Below, piece after piece: positions 36,438 to 45,913 of a stretch of DNA of 64,000 nt. A program made the translations under genes and the position numbers. Source of the stretch: Acidicapsa acidisoli. Lineage in GTDB: Bacteria; Acidobacteriota; Terriglobia; Terriglobales; Acidobacteriaceae. Location: NCBI RefSeq assembly GCF_025685625.1, contig NZ_JAGSYI010000004.1, positions 186,001 to 250,000 of the forward strand. Direction: 5' to 3'. Under the pieces are notes generated by a model, which worked only from the letters and a program-made list of their open reading frames with translations, made no database searches and was not told the origin of the DNA. Positions within the stretch are counted from its first letter, which is position 1, and the number at the start of each line of letters is the position of its first letter.

Positions 36438-37991
36438 TCAAAGTGCGTTCGAGCGGAGAAGCCTGGCTACAGCCTCGATATCGGGAGCGGGAACACGGTC
36501 CTCGTCGAGGTGCGGAACGGCGTTGCGGATTGTCGCTTGAGCGCGGGCTACTGCCGGGCTGGGTCGCAGGGGGAGTCGGTAATCGAGGCCTTGCGCGGCG
36601 CACATCATTTCGATGGCCAGGATGAGCTCGAGATTGTGGGCGATCTGACGAAGTTTGAGAGCACCCGTCATACCCATGGAAACGTGGTCCTCTTTGCCGC
36701 CGGAAGTCGGTACGGAGTCCGTGCTGGACGGGTGGGCGAGGACTTTGCATTCGTTCAGAAGCGCGGCGGCCGTGACGTGAGCGATCATGTATCCGCTGGA
36801 TAGACCTGCATCCGCGCAGAGGAAGGCGGGAAGGCCCTCGTTGATGTCGGGATTGATGAGCCGGTCTATGCGACGCTCGCTGATGCTGGCGAGGTCCGTG
36901 AGGGCGATGGCTGCGTAGTCGAAGGCATAGCTGAGGGGCGCGCCGTGAAAGTTGCCCCCGGAGAGAACTTCCGCGTCAATTCCCAGCCCTGTTCCCTGCT
37001 CTGCGGCAAATACCAGCGGGTTGTCGGTCGCGCAGCCGGATTCGATTTCGAGAATGCTGGCGACATGGTCGAGGGCGCCGCGCACAGCTCCGTGGACCTG
37101 GGGCATGCAGCGCAGGCAGTAAGCATCCTGGACGCGAGGGTCGTTAGCAATATGGGATTCGCGAATTTCGCTACCTTCCAGGATCGCGCGGAGATTGGCA
37201 GCGGAGGCGATCTGGCCGACGTGGGGCCGGGCCAGGTGGATGCGAGGATCGAAGGCGACCGGCGTGCCCTTCAACGCTTCAAGCGACATCGCTCCGGCAA
37301 GATCAGCGAAGCGCACGAGGCGGCTGGCGTGGACAACGGAAAGTGCGCCGACCGCAGTCATCGCCTGGGTGCCGTTGAGCAATGCGAGGCCCTCCTTGGC
37401 AGCAAGCGTCAATGGGATGAGTCCAGCTGCGGAAAGGGCCTCAGCTCCCGGCATTCGCCTGCCCTGGTAGACGGCTTCTCCTTCGCCGATGACGACCAGC
37501 GCAAGATGTGCGAGCGGAGCGAGATCGCCGCTGGCCCCCACTGAGCCTTTCGCCGGGATTACAGGGTGAACCTGCGCATTGAGCATGGCTACGAGCAGTT
37601 GCAGCAGCTCGGGACGAATTCCGCTGTGCCCTTTGGCTAGCACGTTGGCGCGCAGGAGCAGCATCGCGCGGGACTCCGGCTCGGAGAGTGGCTCGCCGAG
37701 ACCGCAGGCATGGCTGCGAACGAGATTTGTCTGGAGTTGGGCAAGATGCTCGGCAGGGATGCGGACGTCGGCAAGCTTGCCAAAGCCGGTATTTACACCA
37801 TAGACCGTCTGGCCGGTCTCAAGGATCGATGCGATCACCTGTCGGCTTTGCGCGACACGGATGATGGCTTCCGGAGCGATAGCGACTGGGCGGAGTTTGC
37901 AGGCTACGGATTCTATTTCGGCGAGGGTGAGTGCGCGGCCGTCCAGAATCAGGGGATCTATCAGGGTGGCCTTGGGAATTGCAGTTTCCAT
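36438..37991 (-). CDS. hutH: Histidine ammonia-lyase
   Basis: A 517-residue enzyme that deaminates histidine to urocanate, the first step of histidine use. The MIO-forming triad ASG (153-155) lies in KGSVGASGDLAPLAH. Other family blocks are present: YGVNTGFGKLAD, QDAYCLRCMPQVHGA and CATDNPLVF. Length and motifs are those of HAL rather than PAL/TAL, but specificity is inferred. The frame stays open to 38063; METAIPK at 37991 gives the normal HAL length. The divergent Lrp/AsnC gene starts 93 bases away and is its probable regulator. Other hut genes are not adjacent. Confidence 0.92.
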   Translation of the reverse strand: METAIPKATLIDPLILDGRALTLAEIESVACKLRPVAIAPEAIIRVAQSRQVIASILETGQTVYGVNTGFGKLADVRIPAEHLAQLQTNLVRSHACGLGEPLSEPESRAMLLLRANVLAKGHSGIRPELLQLLVAMLNAQVHPVIPAKGSVGASGDLAPLAHLALVVIGEGEAVYQGRRMPGAEALSAAGLIPLTLAAKEGLALLNGTQAMTAVGALSVVHASRLVRFADLAGAMSLEALKGTPVAFDPRIHLARPHVGQIASAANLRAILEGSEIRESHIANDPRVQDAYCLRCMPQVHGAVRGALDHVASILEIESGCATDNPLVFAAEQGTGLGIDAEVLSGGNFHGAPLSYAFDYAAIALTDLASISERRIDRLINPDINEGLPAFLCADAGLSSGYMIAHVTAAALLNECKVLAHPSSTDSVPTSGGKEDHVSMGMTGALKLRQIAHNLELILAIEMMCAAQGLDYRLPLRPSPAVARAQATIRNAVPHLDEDRVPAPDIEAVARLLRSNAL

Positions 37992-38084
37992 ATTCCGGAT
38001 ACTAAGACCGGGACGGGGCGCGGTACAGAGCAGTTGCATTGCACAGCTTGGCTCTAAGGGCATAATCCACTATGCTTAATTGCT

Positions 38085-38621
38085 ATGGGCGGGGATTCCA
38101 CGGCAATCGGTTCGAGTTACCTGATGGACAGCTTTGGGCGCCGCCTTCTGGCCGAGCTGCAGGACAACGCGCGGCTTTCGACCGCCGAATTGGCTCGCCG
38201 TGTGGGGCTGAGTCCGACAGCTACTGCGGAGCGACTGAAGCAGATGGAAGAAGTGGGCATCGTACGTGGCTACACGGTAGAGATGGACCGCGAAGCGCTC
38301 GGGCTGGAGGTGCTCGCGTTTATCCGCATGACCTGCGATGGGCAGCACTACTTCCGGCTGATGGAGTTTGTGCAGACACTGGAGGAGGTGCGCGAGTGCC
38401 ATCATCTGACAGGCGGGGACGCATTTCTGCTCAAAGTGACCACCACTTCCATGGCCGCGCTGGAGGTGCTGATCGAGGCGCTGCTACCGTATGGAAATCC
38501 GGTGACAAGTGTAGTACTGTCAACCCCGGTTGAGCGGCGAAAGTATTCGCTCGATGGAAAGAATGCCAGCAAACTCCCAGCCATTCCGAGAAAGCGGAGC
38601 GCGTGGAGCGGACGCCGGTAG
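38085..38621 (+). CDS. Lrp/AsnC-family transcriptional regulator
   Basis: A 178-residue regulator. The N-terminal HTH (~13-60) reads LAELQDNARLSTAELARRVG and then LSPTATAERLKQMEEVGIVRG. The C-terminal RAM/ligand domain (~70-150) contains VLAFIRMTCDGQHYFRLMEF and RECHHLTGGDAFLLKVTTTS. A basic tail follows. Such proteins sense amino acids. The divergent position next to hutH suggests control of histidine degradation. ATG 38085 is the most upstream sensible start. Confidence 0.9.
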   Translation: MGGDSTAIGSSYLMDSFGRRLLAELQDNARLSTAELARRVGLSPTATAERLKQMEEVGIVRGYTVEMDREALGLEVLAFIRMTCDGQHYFRLMEFVQTLEEVRECHHLTGGDAFLLKVTTTSMAALEVLIEALLPYGNPVTSVVLSTPVERRKYSLDGKNASKLPAIPRKRSAWSGRR

Positions 38622-38824
38622 AAGTTATGCTAACTTCTAAAGTGCGGATATCCCGGATTGCATAGTTTGGTTACCAAAACGGTCTGAGTTAGAATTATTC
38701 CCGATTAGCTACTGGAATTCATCGCCTGTTTATGACACTATCCAGAGATTACGAAAAGTTTATCTAAGTCCACCGCCGCAGGCGGAATGGAATTGTTATT
38801 GAATCTTTACGGAGAGATTCCCAA

Positions 38825-40351
38825 ATGCTACCCCATAGGCTGAGACTGCGATATATGGCGGTCGTTGGCTTTGTGTTTGTGTGCGTGGATGCTATTTGCA
38901 GCACCGTACCCAGATTTCAGACCGCGGGCGTCAACTATCTCTTTCAGATTACGGCTCCGCTCCTTGCTGTAGCCGCTTGCCTCTGGCGCGCTCGATCCGT
39001 GGCCGGACCCGACCGGGCGCGCTGGAATCTGCTGGCGATGGGCTTGCTCTTCTGGGACTGCGGGATCGCGCTATCCGCATGGGAAGACCTGCTGCAGCAT
39101 GTTCCGTTTCAGGTTGCCTCGCTTTCGGATTTCGCCTTCTTTTTCTATGGGGTCCCGATTCTATTCGCTCTGGCCAGACCTGCCGAGGGTCCCCAATATT
39201 CAGCGTTTGCATGGCTGGACGGCATTCAGGCGATCTTTGCCGGCTACCTCACTTACATCACCATTTTCTCCGCGCTACCCTTCTCGACCGCAACGATTCA
39301 ACCAATCTCCGTCGATCTGCTGATCCAGACTTACAACGTAGAGAATGCCGCGCTGGCGGGCATCTGCATCCTGCGGCTGTTTGCTTCTTCCAAAGACACC
39401 GAGGCGCATCGCTTCTACCGGATACTCTGCGCATTTCTGGTAATTTACGGAGTCGGAGCAGGAATCTATAACCAAATTGCGACGAACACCAACGGACAAA
39501 CGGAATGGGATGCACTCGTGATCGCGCCGCTTCTGCTGCTGGCATTGATGGCGCTTTTCGTTCCCGTAGCCGAGAATCCGGAGACCAGCGCGCGACGGAG
39601 CAAATTGGGCCTCTTCATCGATTTCTCAAGTCCGATCTTTTTCACCATCGCCCTGCTGGCTCTGGGCATGGTGACGCTGCGGCAACACTTCCTGACCGGG
39701 ATCGTGGCCATTAGCGTAGGACTGGCCGTCTATGGAGTCCGGACTACGTTGTTGCAGATCCGCGATATGCAGACGCAGAAAGAGTTGCAGGAGGCCAGAG
39801 ACCGGCTCGAGGCGATTTCTCTGCAGGATGGATTGACCGGCATCGCCAATCGGAGGCATTTCGACCAGGTGCTTGAATCGGAATGGCTTCGCGCAATGCG
39901 CACCCTGGACCCATTGTCACTCCTGCTGATCGATCTGGATTATTTCAAAAACCTGAATGACACGTATGGCCATCCCCACGGAGACCGCTGTCTGATTGAG
40001 GTTGCGACAGCGCTAAGCGCCGTGGCTGCACGCAGCGGAGACCTGGTAGCGCGCTATGGAGGCGAGGAATTTGCCGCCATACTGCCCGCAACGACCCGGG
40101 AAGCAGCGGAAGCCATTGCGTCGAAAATGCGCGTAGCGATTCATGATTTGAAAATTAAAAATCAGACCGAAATCGGCAGTCTCCTCAGCACGAGCATAGG
40201 AATCTCCACCTACGTGTCTCAGGAGGTTGGCTCGCCCGCGATGCTGATTGAGACTTCGGACCAGGCGCTCTACAAAGCCAAACAAAATGGCCGCAACCGA
40301 GTCGAGTTTGCTTACATGCAGCCGACGCAAAGTCCGTCTTACTCGAACTGA
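38825..40351 (+). CDS. Membrane-bound diguanylate cyclase (GGEEF)
   Basis: A 508-residue protein. The N-terminal ~320 residues carry around eight hydrophobic helices of a non-MHYT sensor type. The C-terminal GGDEF domain has LQDGLTGIANRRHFDQVL, DLDYFKNLNDTYGHPHGDRC, the intact signature GGEEF (412-416) and the inhibitory RxxD site (RSGD, 403-406). It should make c-di-GMP and be subject to product inhibition. It differs from the degenerate GKDEF protein at 13707. ACGGAGAG precedes the ATG. Confidence 0.92.
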   Translation: MLPHRLRLRYMAVVGFVFVCVDAICSTVPRFQTAGVNYLFQITAPLLAVAACLWRARSVAGPDRARWNLLAMGLLFWDCGIALSAWEDLLQHVPFQVASLSDFAFFFYGVPILFALARPAEGPQYSAFAWLDGIQAIFAGYLTYITIFSALPFSTATIQPISVDLLIQTYNVENAALAGICILRLFASSKDTEAHRFYRILCAFLVIYGVGAGIYNQIATNTNGQTEWDALVIAPLLLLALMALFVPVAENPETSARRSKLGLFIDFSSPIFFTIALLALGMVTLRQHFLTGIVAISVGLAVYGVRTTLLQIRDMQTQKELQEARDRLEAISLQDGLTGIANRRHFDQVLESEWLRAMRTLDPLSLLLIDLDYFKNLNDTYGHPHGDRCLIEVATALSAVAARSGDLVARYGGEEFAAILPATTREAAEAIASKMRVAIHDLKIKNQTEIGSLLSTSIGISTYVSQEVGSPAMLIETSDQALYKAKQNGRNRVEFAYMQPTQSPSYSN

Positions 40352-40372
40352 CTTTGCCAGTCTCAACGCTCT

Positions 40373-40969
40373 TCAGCTTCGTTTCACAAAGCGCAGCCCC
40401 GTCAGCGCCGTTGAAACGGATGCGACCTTGGTGTCGATGAAGCCCTCTTGTCTCATCGCACCGCGGATCTCCGATTCCTTGACAAGCCGGCCGGGGCCTT
40501 TGGGATAGATGATCCAAATGGGCGGATTTGCGGACTGCGTGGCGTATCGGTCGAGCGCGTAATTCAGGTCCGCGATTACCTTTACCCTGACCAAAATGAG
40601 ATTGGTTGATTTGCCGCCCGTCGTGGCCGCAGTGGCGACCGCCGAATGCAATTCTTCCGTATCAAAATCGCCGATAAGCAGGAGGTGCGAGTCTTTTGAG
40701 ATTCCAAGCTTGGCAGCCAGACTCGGAGGTTGCGCAGTGAGCTTCTTTGCCCAACTCTGCGCGAGATTGGCGCCAAGCGTCAGCGAGACCTGGTCTTCCC
40801 CGGCGCGAAACCGGAGCCGGTCTCCCTCGACAGAAACCTTCGTCAGGGACGTGATCGGCGCCCGGCGGCGAATTGGCCCTCGAACGATCAGCTCATGGGT
40901 TTCCAGCAGCACCTTGCAGGCAGCCGACTCGCCAGCCCATTGGCAATCGCACGTAGCTTCGCGTCCCAT
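40373..40969 (-). CDS. DUF3052-like hypothetical protein
   Basis: A 198-residue protein with an N-terminal beta-rich part (LLETHELIVRGPIRRRAPIT) and a C-terminal part resembling DUF3052: LNYALDRYATQSANPPIWII, YPKGPGRLVKESEIRGAMRQ and ALTGLRFVKRS. The function is unknown. ATG 40969 has GAAAGG upstream at good spacing and was preferred over 40993. It converges on the diguanylate cyclase gene. Confidence 0.68.
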   Translation of the reverse strand: MGREATCDCQWAGESAACKVLLETHELIVRGPIRRRAPITSLTKVSVEGDRLRFRAGEDQVSLTLGANLAQSWAKKLTAQPPSLAAKLGISKDSHLLLIGDFDTEELHSAVATAATTGGKSTNLILVRVKVIADLNYALDRYATQSANPPIWIIYPKGPGRLVKESEIRGAMRQEGFIDTKVASVSTALTGLRFVKRS

Positions 40970-41091
40970 TGCATGTCGCCTTTCAATCTGCACCCTGGGC
41001 GTCGCCCTAAGACAACGCTACGATTTTATGCCGAAGTCGCGGAAACCGGCAGAATTTTGACGACTGCGATGCGGCAAGTCTTCAAATCCAG

Positions 41092-41118
41092 TGCTAGAAT
41101 TAACTAAACGGTTAATCA
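41092..41118 (+). promoter_or_regulatory. Extended -10 promoter with TetR-type operator
   Basis: TGCTAGAAT (41093-41100 region, an extended -10) is overlapped and followed by the inverted repeat TTAAC-taaacg-GTTAA (41100-41115). It ends only three bases before the ATG of the TetR gene. The position over the start site suggests autorepression; the leader would be very short. The repeat resembles operators of CecR-type regulators in similar operons. Confidence 0.6.
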
Positions 41119-41856
41119 ATGACAGAAGGAAACCCCAAAGCGCCCCCAAGCGACCGCGCCGAGCAGACGCGAAAGGGCATTCTCGCCGCAGCCATTCGCG
41201 AGTTCAGCGCCCACGGTCTTTCCGGCGCACGAACCGAAGCGATCGCCGCGTCTGCAGGAGCGAACAAGGCGCTCCTCTACTACTACTTCAAGAGCAAGAA
41301 AGGCTTGTACGAGGCAGCCATCGAGCAGGTCTCGAAGAAGGTCGTCGAGAACGCGCTCGCTGCGCTTGACCCGGCCTTCAGCCCCGGCGAGCGATTGCTG
41401 CGAACAGCGCTCAATCACTTCGACCGCATCCTGACTCAGCGTGAGTTTCAGAGCCTCATGCAGCAGGAGATGGTCCGCTTTCATCGCGACGAAAGCGGAT
41501 CGATTCCTCACCTTTTTCAAGCCGCGTTCAAGCCGCTGATGGAGAAGCTGCAGAACGCCTTCGATGAGGGAATTCGCGCCGGAGAACTTTGCAAGATGGA
41601 TTGGCTCCAGGGAATGTATGCGATCTTCGGGGCGAACGTCTTTTACTTTCTGAGCGCACCGATGATACAACTGGCGCTTCCCATCAAGCCTTTCGATCCG
41701 GACGCTCTGAAAGCCCGTCGCGTCGCAGCAGTCGAATTCCTGGCCAACGCTTTATTCACAGATCGCGCACACGGCGCTGCATTGGCGAGTCGTGTTCTGC
41801 GTGAAATGCCCATGCCACACATCAAGGATTTTCAGTTTCGGAGAAAGTCGAAATGA
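41119..41856 (+). CDS. TetR/AcrR (CecR-like) regulator of the efflux operon
   Basis: A 245-residue regulator with the TetR HTH at ~15-60 (RKGILAAAIREFSAHGLSGA, then IAASAGANKALLYYYFKSKK). Its C-terminal domain resembles CecR/YbiH, including a long QQEMVRFHRDESG segment and a helix rich in aromatic residues. It heads an operon in the order TetR-HlyD-ABC-ABC2, as in E. coli ybiH/ybhGFSR. The stop overlaps the next start (ATGA), implying coupled translation. It probably represses its own operon through the 41100-41115 palindrome. Confidence 0.88.
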   Translation: MTEGNPKAPPSDRAEQTRKGILAAAIREFSAHGLSGARTEAIAASAGANKALLYYYFKSKKGLYEAAIEQVSKKVVENALAALDPAFSPGERLLRTALNHFDRILTQREFQSLMQQEMVRFHRDESGSIPHLFQAAFKPLMEKLQNAFDEGIRAGELCKMDWLQGMYAIFGANVFYFLSAPMIQLALPIKPFDPDALKARRVAAVEFLANALFTDRAHGAALASRVLREMPMPHIKDFQFRRKSK

Positions 41857-42917
41857 ACCCACGCAACCGAATTCTTGTAATTCTCGGAGTCCTGTTTGTC
41901 TTCGCACTGTGCTGGTATTTTTTCTCGACAAAGCACGACAGCGATCTGCAATTGATTGGGACTGTGGATGCAAATGAAGTGGTCGTCAGCTCTCGCATTC
42001 CCGGCCGCATCGAGACTCTGAAGGTCGATGAAGGCGACGACGTCAAGGCCGGACAGTTGATCGCAACCATTCAGAGCGACGACCTCGCGGCAGCGCGGCA
42101 AGCAGCAGAGGCCGCCGCAGCCAGTCAGAAATACAAACTGCTCGGCGCAAGCGACACAGAGCGGCAGACGATGGGCGGCACTTCTAGCCAGGTGATCAAC
42201 GCGGAAGCGCAGGTACGCGCGGCGCAGGCAGCGCTTATGCAGGCGCAGGCGCAGTATCAGCACCAACAGGCAGATACTTCGCGTGCGGTGGCGCTGGCGA
42301 AACAAGGCATTGTGAGCGAACAGTCACGCGACGAGCAGGTGACATCCCTCGATGCGTCGCGGGCTGCAGTCGATTCGGCGAAGGAGAATATAGCGGCTGC
42401 GGAAGCGATGTTGAAGGTTGCAAACGCCAACACGATTCAGGCGCAGGCAGCGGCAAAGACAGTGTCCGCAACGCGCGGTGACTTACAGAATGCCCAGGCA
42501 GTTCTGGAGCAGGCTCAGGTGCAGCTCGACTACTCGAAAATCCTTTCGCCGATTACCGGAAAGGTGAATGTGCGAGCGGCGCGGCAAGGCGAAGTTGTTG
42601 CAGCGGGAACGCCAATTGTTACAGTAACTGACTTGACTCAGACATGGATTTACGCGCCACTTCCCGAGACAGAGGCAGATGCCGTGAAGCTGGGCGATAG
42701 CTTGCGCGTGGTAATGCCGAGCGGAGCAACGTTGCAGGGCAAGGTGATTGCGAAGTCTGCCGAAGGAGACTTCGCCACGCAGCGCGACGTAAGCAGGCGC
42801 AAACGGGATATTGAGACCATTCGGCTAAAGCTTCTCATCGACAATCCCGGCGAGCAATATGTACCTGGCATGCTGGCTGAAGTCTATGTTCCAAAAGACA
42901 AGCTGGTGACAAAATGA
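41853..42917 (+). CDS. HlyD-family periplasmic adaptor (membrane fusion protein)
   Basis: A 354-residue protein with an N-terminal TM anchor (ILVILGVLFVFALCWYFF). A biotinyl-lipoyl-like domain follows (VVSSRIPGRIETLKVDEGDD). The long coiled-coil hairpin (~95-235) is rich in Ala and Gln, and a beta-barrel carries ILSPITGKVNVRAARQGEVV and TQTWIYAPLPETEAD. It resembles YbhG and other ABC-linked MFPs and links the inner-membrane ABC pair to an outer-membrane channel; no TolC-type gene is nearby. It overlaps the TetR and ABC genes by four bases each. Confidence 0.9.
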   Translation: MNPRNRILVILGVLFVFALCWYFFSTKHDSDLQLIGTVDANEVVVSSRIPGRIETLKVDEGDDVKAGQLIATIQSDDLAAARQAAEAAAASQKYKLLGASDTERQTMGGTSSQVINAEAQVRAAQAALMQAQAQYQHQQADTSRAVALAKQGIVSEQSRDEQVTSLDASRAAVDSAKENIAAAEAMLKVANANTIQAQAAAKTVSATRGDLQNAQAVLEQAQVQLDYSKILSPITGKVNVRAARQGEVVAAGTPIVTVTDLTQTWIYAPLPETEADAVKLGDSLRVVMPSGATLQGKVIAKSAEGDFATQRDVSRRKRDIETIRLKLLIDNPGEQYVPGMLAEVYVPKDKLVTK

Positions 42918-43918
42918 AAGCAGATACGGTCATCGGAGTCGAAAATATCGTCAAGCGCTACGGAGACTTCGAGGCAGTCAAGGGTATAACCTTCGAGGTT
43001 GCGGATGGCGAGATCTTTGGGCTGCTTGGACCCAACGGCGCTGGCAAAAGCACGCTGATCCGCATGATGACGACGCTCATTCCAGTCACCTCCGGACGAG
43101 CGGTAATTGCCGGCCATGATGTCTCAAAAGAGCCCGATGCCGTAAGGCATACCATTGGCGTGATTCCGCAGGCTCTGACCAGCGATATCGATCTGACTGT
43201 GGAAGAAAACATGTCTATCTACGCCAAGCTCTATGAAGTTCCGAAGGCCAAACGAGAGAAAAACATCGCCGAATTACTGGAGGCCGTCGACCTGACGAAG
43301 TGGCGCCACGCGCAGACCAAAACGCTCTCGGGCGGCATGCGGCGGCGGCTGGAGATCGCGCGCGGCTTGGTGCATGATCCGCAGATTTTCTTTCTGGATG
43401 AGCCTACGACGGGACTTGATCCAGTCTCGCGCGTAGCGGTGTGGGAGATGCTGAATCGCTTGAAGGAAATTCGTAAGCTAACGATTCTGATTACGACCCA
43501 TTACATGGATGAAGCAGACCGGCTTTGCGATCGCATCGCGATTGTGGATCACGGTAAGCTTGTGGCGCTGGATACGCCCCTTGCGTTGAAGGCTACCGTG
43601 CCGGGCAGCTCTGTGGTAGAAGTGCAGCTTGCGCATGAAACGCCAGAGTGGCAAGCCCGTCTGGAGCAGCTGCCGAGCGTGACTTCTGTCGAATCACATT
43701 CGAATGGAATGTATCGCGTGCTTACTTCGAACGGCTCGCTGACGACCACGCAGTTAGTGGAAATGGTCGTGAGCTTTGGCGAGAGCATCAAGGGGCTGAG
43801 CGTGCAAAACACCACGTTGGATGATGTTTTTGTCTATTACACGGGACGGCAGTTACGCGATGAGCAGGTAAAGGCCGTGGGGTTTGTGATGCCCCCGCGA
43901 CCGGGGATGCAGCCATGA
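42914..43918 (+). CDS. ABC-2 type transporter ATPase (DrrA/YbhF-like)
   Basis: A 334-residue ATPase with Walker A GPNGAGKST (39-47), signature LSGGMRRRLE (138-), Walker B IFFLDEP (158-164), the H-loop in TTHYMDEA, and a C-terminal ~80-residue extension typical of the DRA (daunorubicin resistance) group. Unlike E. coli YbhF, which has two ATPase domains, only one is present here. It pairs with the downstream ABC-2 permease and upstream HlyD protein for export. ATGA overlaps both neighbours. Confidence 0.92.
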   Translation: MKADTVIGVENIVKRYGDFEAVKGITFEVADGEIFGLLGPNGAGKSTLIRMMTTLIPVTSGRAVIAGHDVSKEPDAVRHTIGVIPQALTSDIDLTVEENMSIYAKLYEVPKAKREKNIAELLEAVDLTKWRHAQTKTLSGGMRRRLEIARGLVHDPQIFFLDEPTTGLDPVSRVAVWEMLNRLKEIRKLTILITTHYMDEADRLCDRIAIVDHGKLVALDTPLALKATVPGSSVVEVQLAHETPEWQARLEQLPSVTSVESHSNGMYRVLTSNGSLTTTQLVEMVVSFGESIKGLSVQNTTLDDVFVYYTGRQLRDEQVKAVGFVMPPRPGMQP

Positions 43919-45027
43919 CGAGAATGTTTGCGATTGTGGAACGCGAGATGCGGAAGTTCTTCCGCTCTCCGGCATTGATGATGGTTTCGATGATGCTTCC
44001 GCTGGTGCAGCTGGTGATCCTGGGCAATGCCTTCGGCGGCAAGATTCGCAACGCGACGATGGGTGTGGTCGACTACGACCATGGCTCACAGTCCTTGAAG
44101 ATTCATGAGGCTTTTCAGTCGATTGCCGTCAACATTCGCACCTTCGCAACAGTTGATTACGACAATGAGCAGAAAGCTCGCGAAGATGTGCGGACAGGCA
44201 AGATCGATGGCGCGGTGATTATTCCTGCGCAGTATTCGCGCAGGGTGCTCGCAGGAGATTCCCCGGCGATAGGACTCGTAGTCGATAACTCGGACCAGAC
44301 GATGAGCGGCGCGCTGGAAGCTGAGATGCAATCGCTCGTCGATGCGCTGAATGCACCGGCAATTCAACCCATGGTGGTGCAGTCGATTGCGCTGAAGATT
44401 GTCGAGTTATATCCATATGTCGAGTATATGAAGTATCTTTTGTCAGGATCTGTTGCCCTCGCGATGTATGTCGCGGTGATGATCGGCGGAGGAATGCTTT
44501 ACATCGACGACAAGGCCCGCGGCGTCCACGAGGGCTATCTTGTTACGCCGATTACAAAGCTGGAACTGGTGCTCGGATTGAATCTCGCAGGCACCATCAA
44601 AGCCGTGCTCTCGGGCGCTTGTCTAACAGTGATCGGCTCGCTGTTTGCAGGCCTGGGAGTGATCTTTCATCCCGAATCAGCGCTCCTGCTCCTGCTGATG
44701 ATCATTTCGACTTCGGTGGCGTTCAACGGGATGATGTTTCTGATGATGGTGCGCGTCGAAGATCCGCTCGTGCCGCGCGCGATCTTTGGAGTGCTGAACA
44801 CACTGCTGTTCTTTCCCAGCGGAGCGATCTCGCCGGTGTCGGGATTACCTGCATGGCTGAAGGCATTTGCGCTGGCTGATCCGTTTACTTATGCGGTGCA
44901 TGGCTTCAAAGCGGTTCTGATCAAGGATGGCGGGTTTGCAGCGATCCAGTTCGATCTTTTGTTCCTGTTTCTGTTTGGGATTGCCACGCTTTTGATCGCC
45001 TTGCCGCTATTCAAGAGGTCGATGTAG
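43915..45027 (+). CDS. ABC-2 type permease (YbhR/YhhJ-like)
   Basis: A 370-residue membrane protein: an N-terminal TM (PALMMVSMMLPLVQLVILGN), a large periplasmic domain (~60-170), then five TM helices ending LFKRSM. The block KARGVHEGYLVTPITKLELV is the classic ABC2_membrane coupling element. Because only one permease gene is present, it probably homodimerises, whereas E. coli uses YbhS plus YbhR. Exported substrate unknown, likely a drug or lipid. The 45117-45174 hairpin lies about 90 bp downstream. Confidence 0.9.
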   Translation: MTRMFAIVEREMRKFFRSPALMMVSMMLPLVQLVILGNAFGGKIRNATMGVVDYDHGSQSLKIHEAFQSIAVNIRTFATVDYDNEQKAREDVRTGKIDGAVIIPAQYSRRVLAGDSPAIGLVVDNSDQTMSGALEAEMQSLVDALNAPAIQPMVVQSIALKIVELYPYVEYMKYLLSGSVALAMYVAVMIGGGMLYIDDKARGVHEGYLVTPITKLELVLGLNLAGTIKAVLSGACLTVIGSLFAGLGVIFHPESALLLLLMIISTSVAFNGMMFLMMVRVEDPLVPRAIFGVLNTLLFFPSGAISPVSGLPAWLKAFALADPFTYAVHGFKAVLIKDGGFAAIQFDLLFLFLFGIATLLIALPLFKRSM

Positions 45028-45116
45028 GAGTGACGAATGAGACATAGCTTGCGGCGATGGCCGCTAACTGCTTCGGAACCGGATAACAAGCCGACTCTTT
45101 GGTGGTTTTCAGGAAA

Positions 45117-45174
45117 GGAAGCCTGGGTGCCTTTTGGATCATCTCGCATACGATAAGAATGCACCCAGGCTTCC
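45117..45174. repeat. Perfect 14-bp inverted repeat with a 30-base loop
   Basis: GGAAGCCTGGGTGC (45117-45130) and GCACCCAGGCTTCC (45161-45174) form a perfect stem around 30 bases. It sits 90 bp after the efflux operon. The arm carries the word GCACCCAG, also found at the ends of the dispersed 50541/54702/61226 elements, so it may be a related repeat or serve as a terminator. Confidence 0.65.
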
Positions 45175-45243
45175 ATAATTATCTACTTAAACCGATTGCA
45201 GGTTCCTTGCAAACGCTGCACCGAGGCTTGCTCTTTCGTTACG

Positions 45244-45579
45244 CTACGCAGGCATCGTCTGTTTACGCCAGGTGCGAATTAGCTCTAACAATTCGGCCTG
45301 CGAAAATTTCGTGAGCTTCGTTAACTGCTCTCCGGCCTTTGCGTTCATTGGACGCACGATTGTCGCTTCCTTGGCTCCGGGTCGAATGCGCAGAAAGACG
45401 CCGTGCTGCCGCCTGGGCCCTGGCTCGGACGGAATCGAAGCCATGCGTAATTCGCCATCTGGCTTCATGTGTGGAACCGCGTAGACGGAGCATTGGCCGT
45501 CCTTGAGCAGTTCTCTGACGATATCCTTTACTAGCTCAGACTGACTTGAATTGAATTCAATACCATGCACATTCGGCAC
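45244..45579 (-). CDS. Hypothetical protein (111 aa)
   Basis: A small soluble protein, mixed alpha/beta, with no family I recognise. The likely start is GTG 45579 because a perfect AGGAGG lies nine bases before it; the longer frame from GTG 45600 would place that site inside the gene. Visible segments are VKDIVRELLKDGQCSVYAVP, MKPDGELRMASIPSEPGPRR and FSQAELLELIRTWRKQTMPA. It converges on the repeat at 45117. Confidence 0.6.
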   Translation of the reverse strand: MPNVHGIEFNSSQSELVKDIVRELLKDGQCSVYAVPHMKPDGELRMASIPSEPGPRRQHGVFLRIRPGAKEATIVRPMNAKAGEQLTKLTKFSQAELLELIRTWRKQTMPA

Positions 45580-45913
45580 TGAAGCATACCTCCTATTCAC
45601 TACTATTTAATGCTATAGATCGATCGCTAAATAAGTTGTAAGGCTATAGTTTGCGAGATAGAAAATCCTGTCTTCGATCACCTCGAACCTGCCCCGAAAT
45701 TGTTGCCTCAGAGAGGGTGAATATCCGGCCTTCAATGTGCGATGAAGCGAGATTGAGCGAAATCCCTGGCTTCGCTTCACAGTACAAACGTACCGAACGA
45801 TGGAGCGCGAGACGAATGAGGATGGTTTCGAGGCAGCCCGGTGCGTGCTCCGAGCATTGCACGAATTGGCGAGACTTGGGGGTTGCTCGTTTTGGAGTCA
45901 GGACTGCAGCCGG
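45580..45913. other. Intergenic region without a supported gene
   Basis: Overlapping short frames exist on both strands (45644-45862 minus, 45651-45917 plus), but none has a ribosome-binding site or recognisable similarity. The base composition is lower in GC than the flanks. No clear terminator or repeat was identified. Confidence 0.4.
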
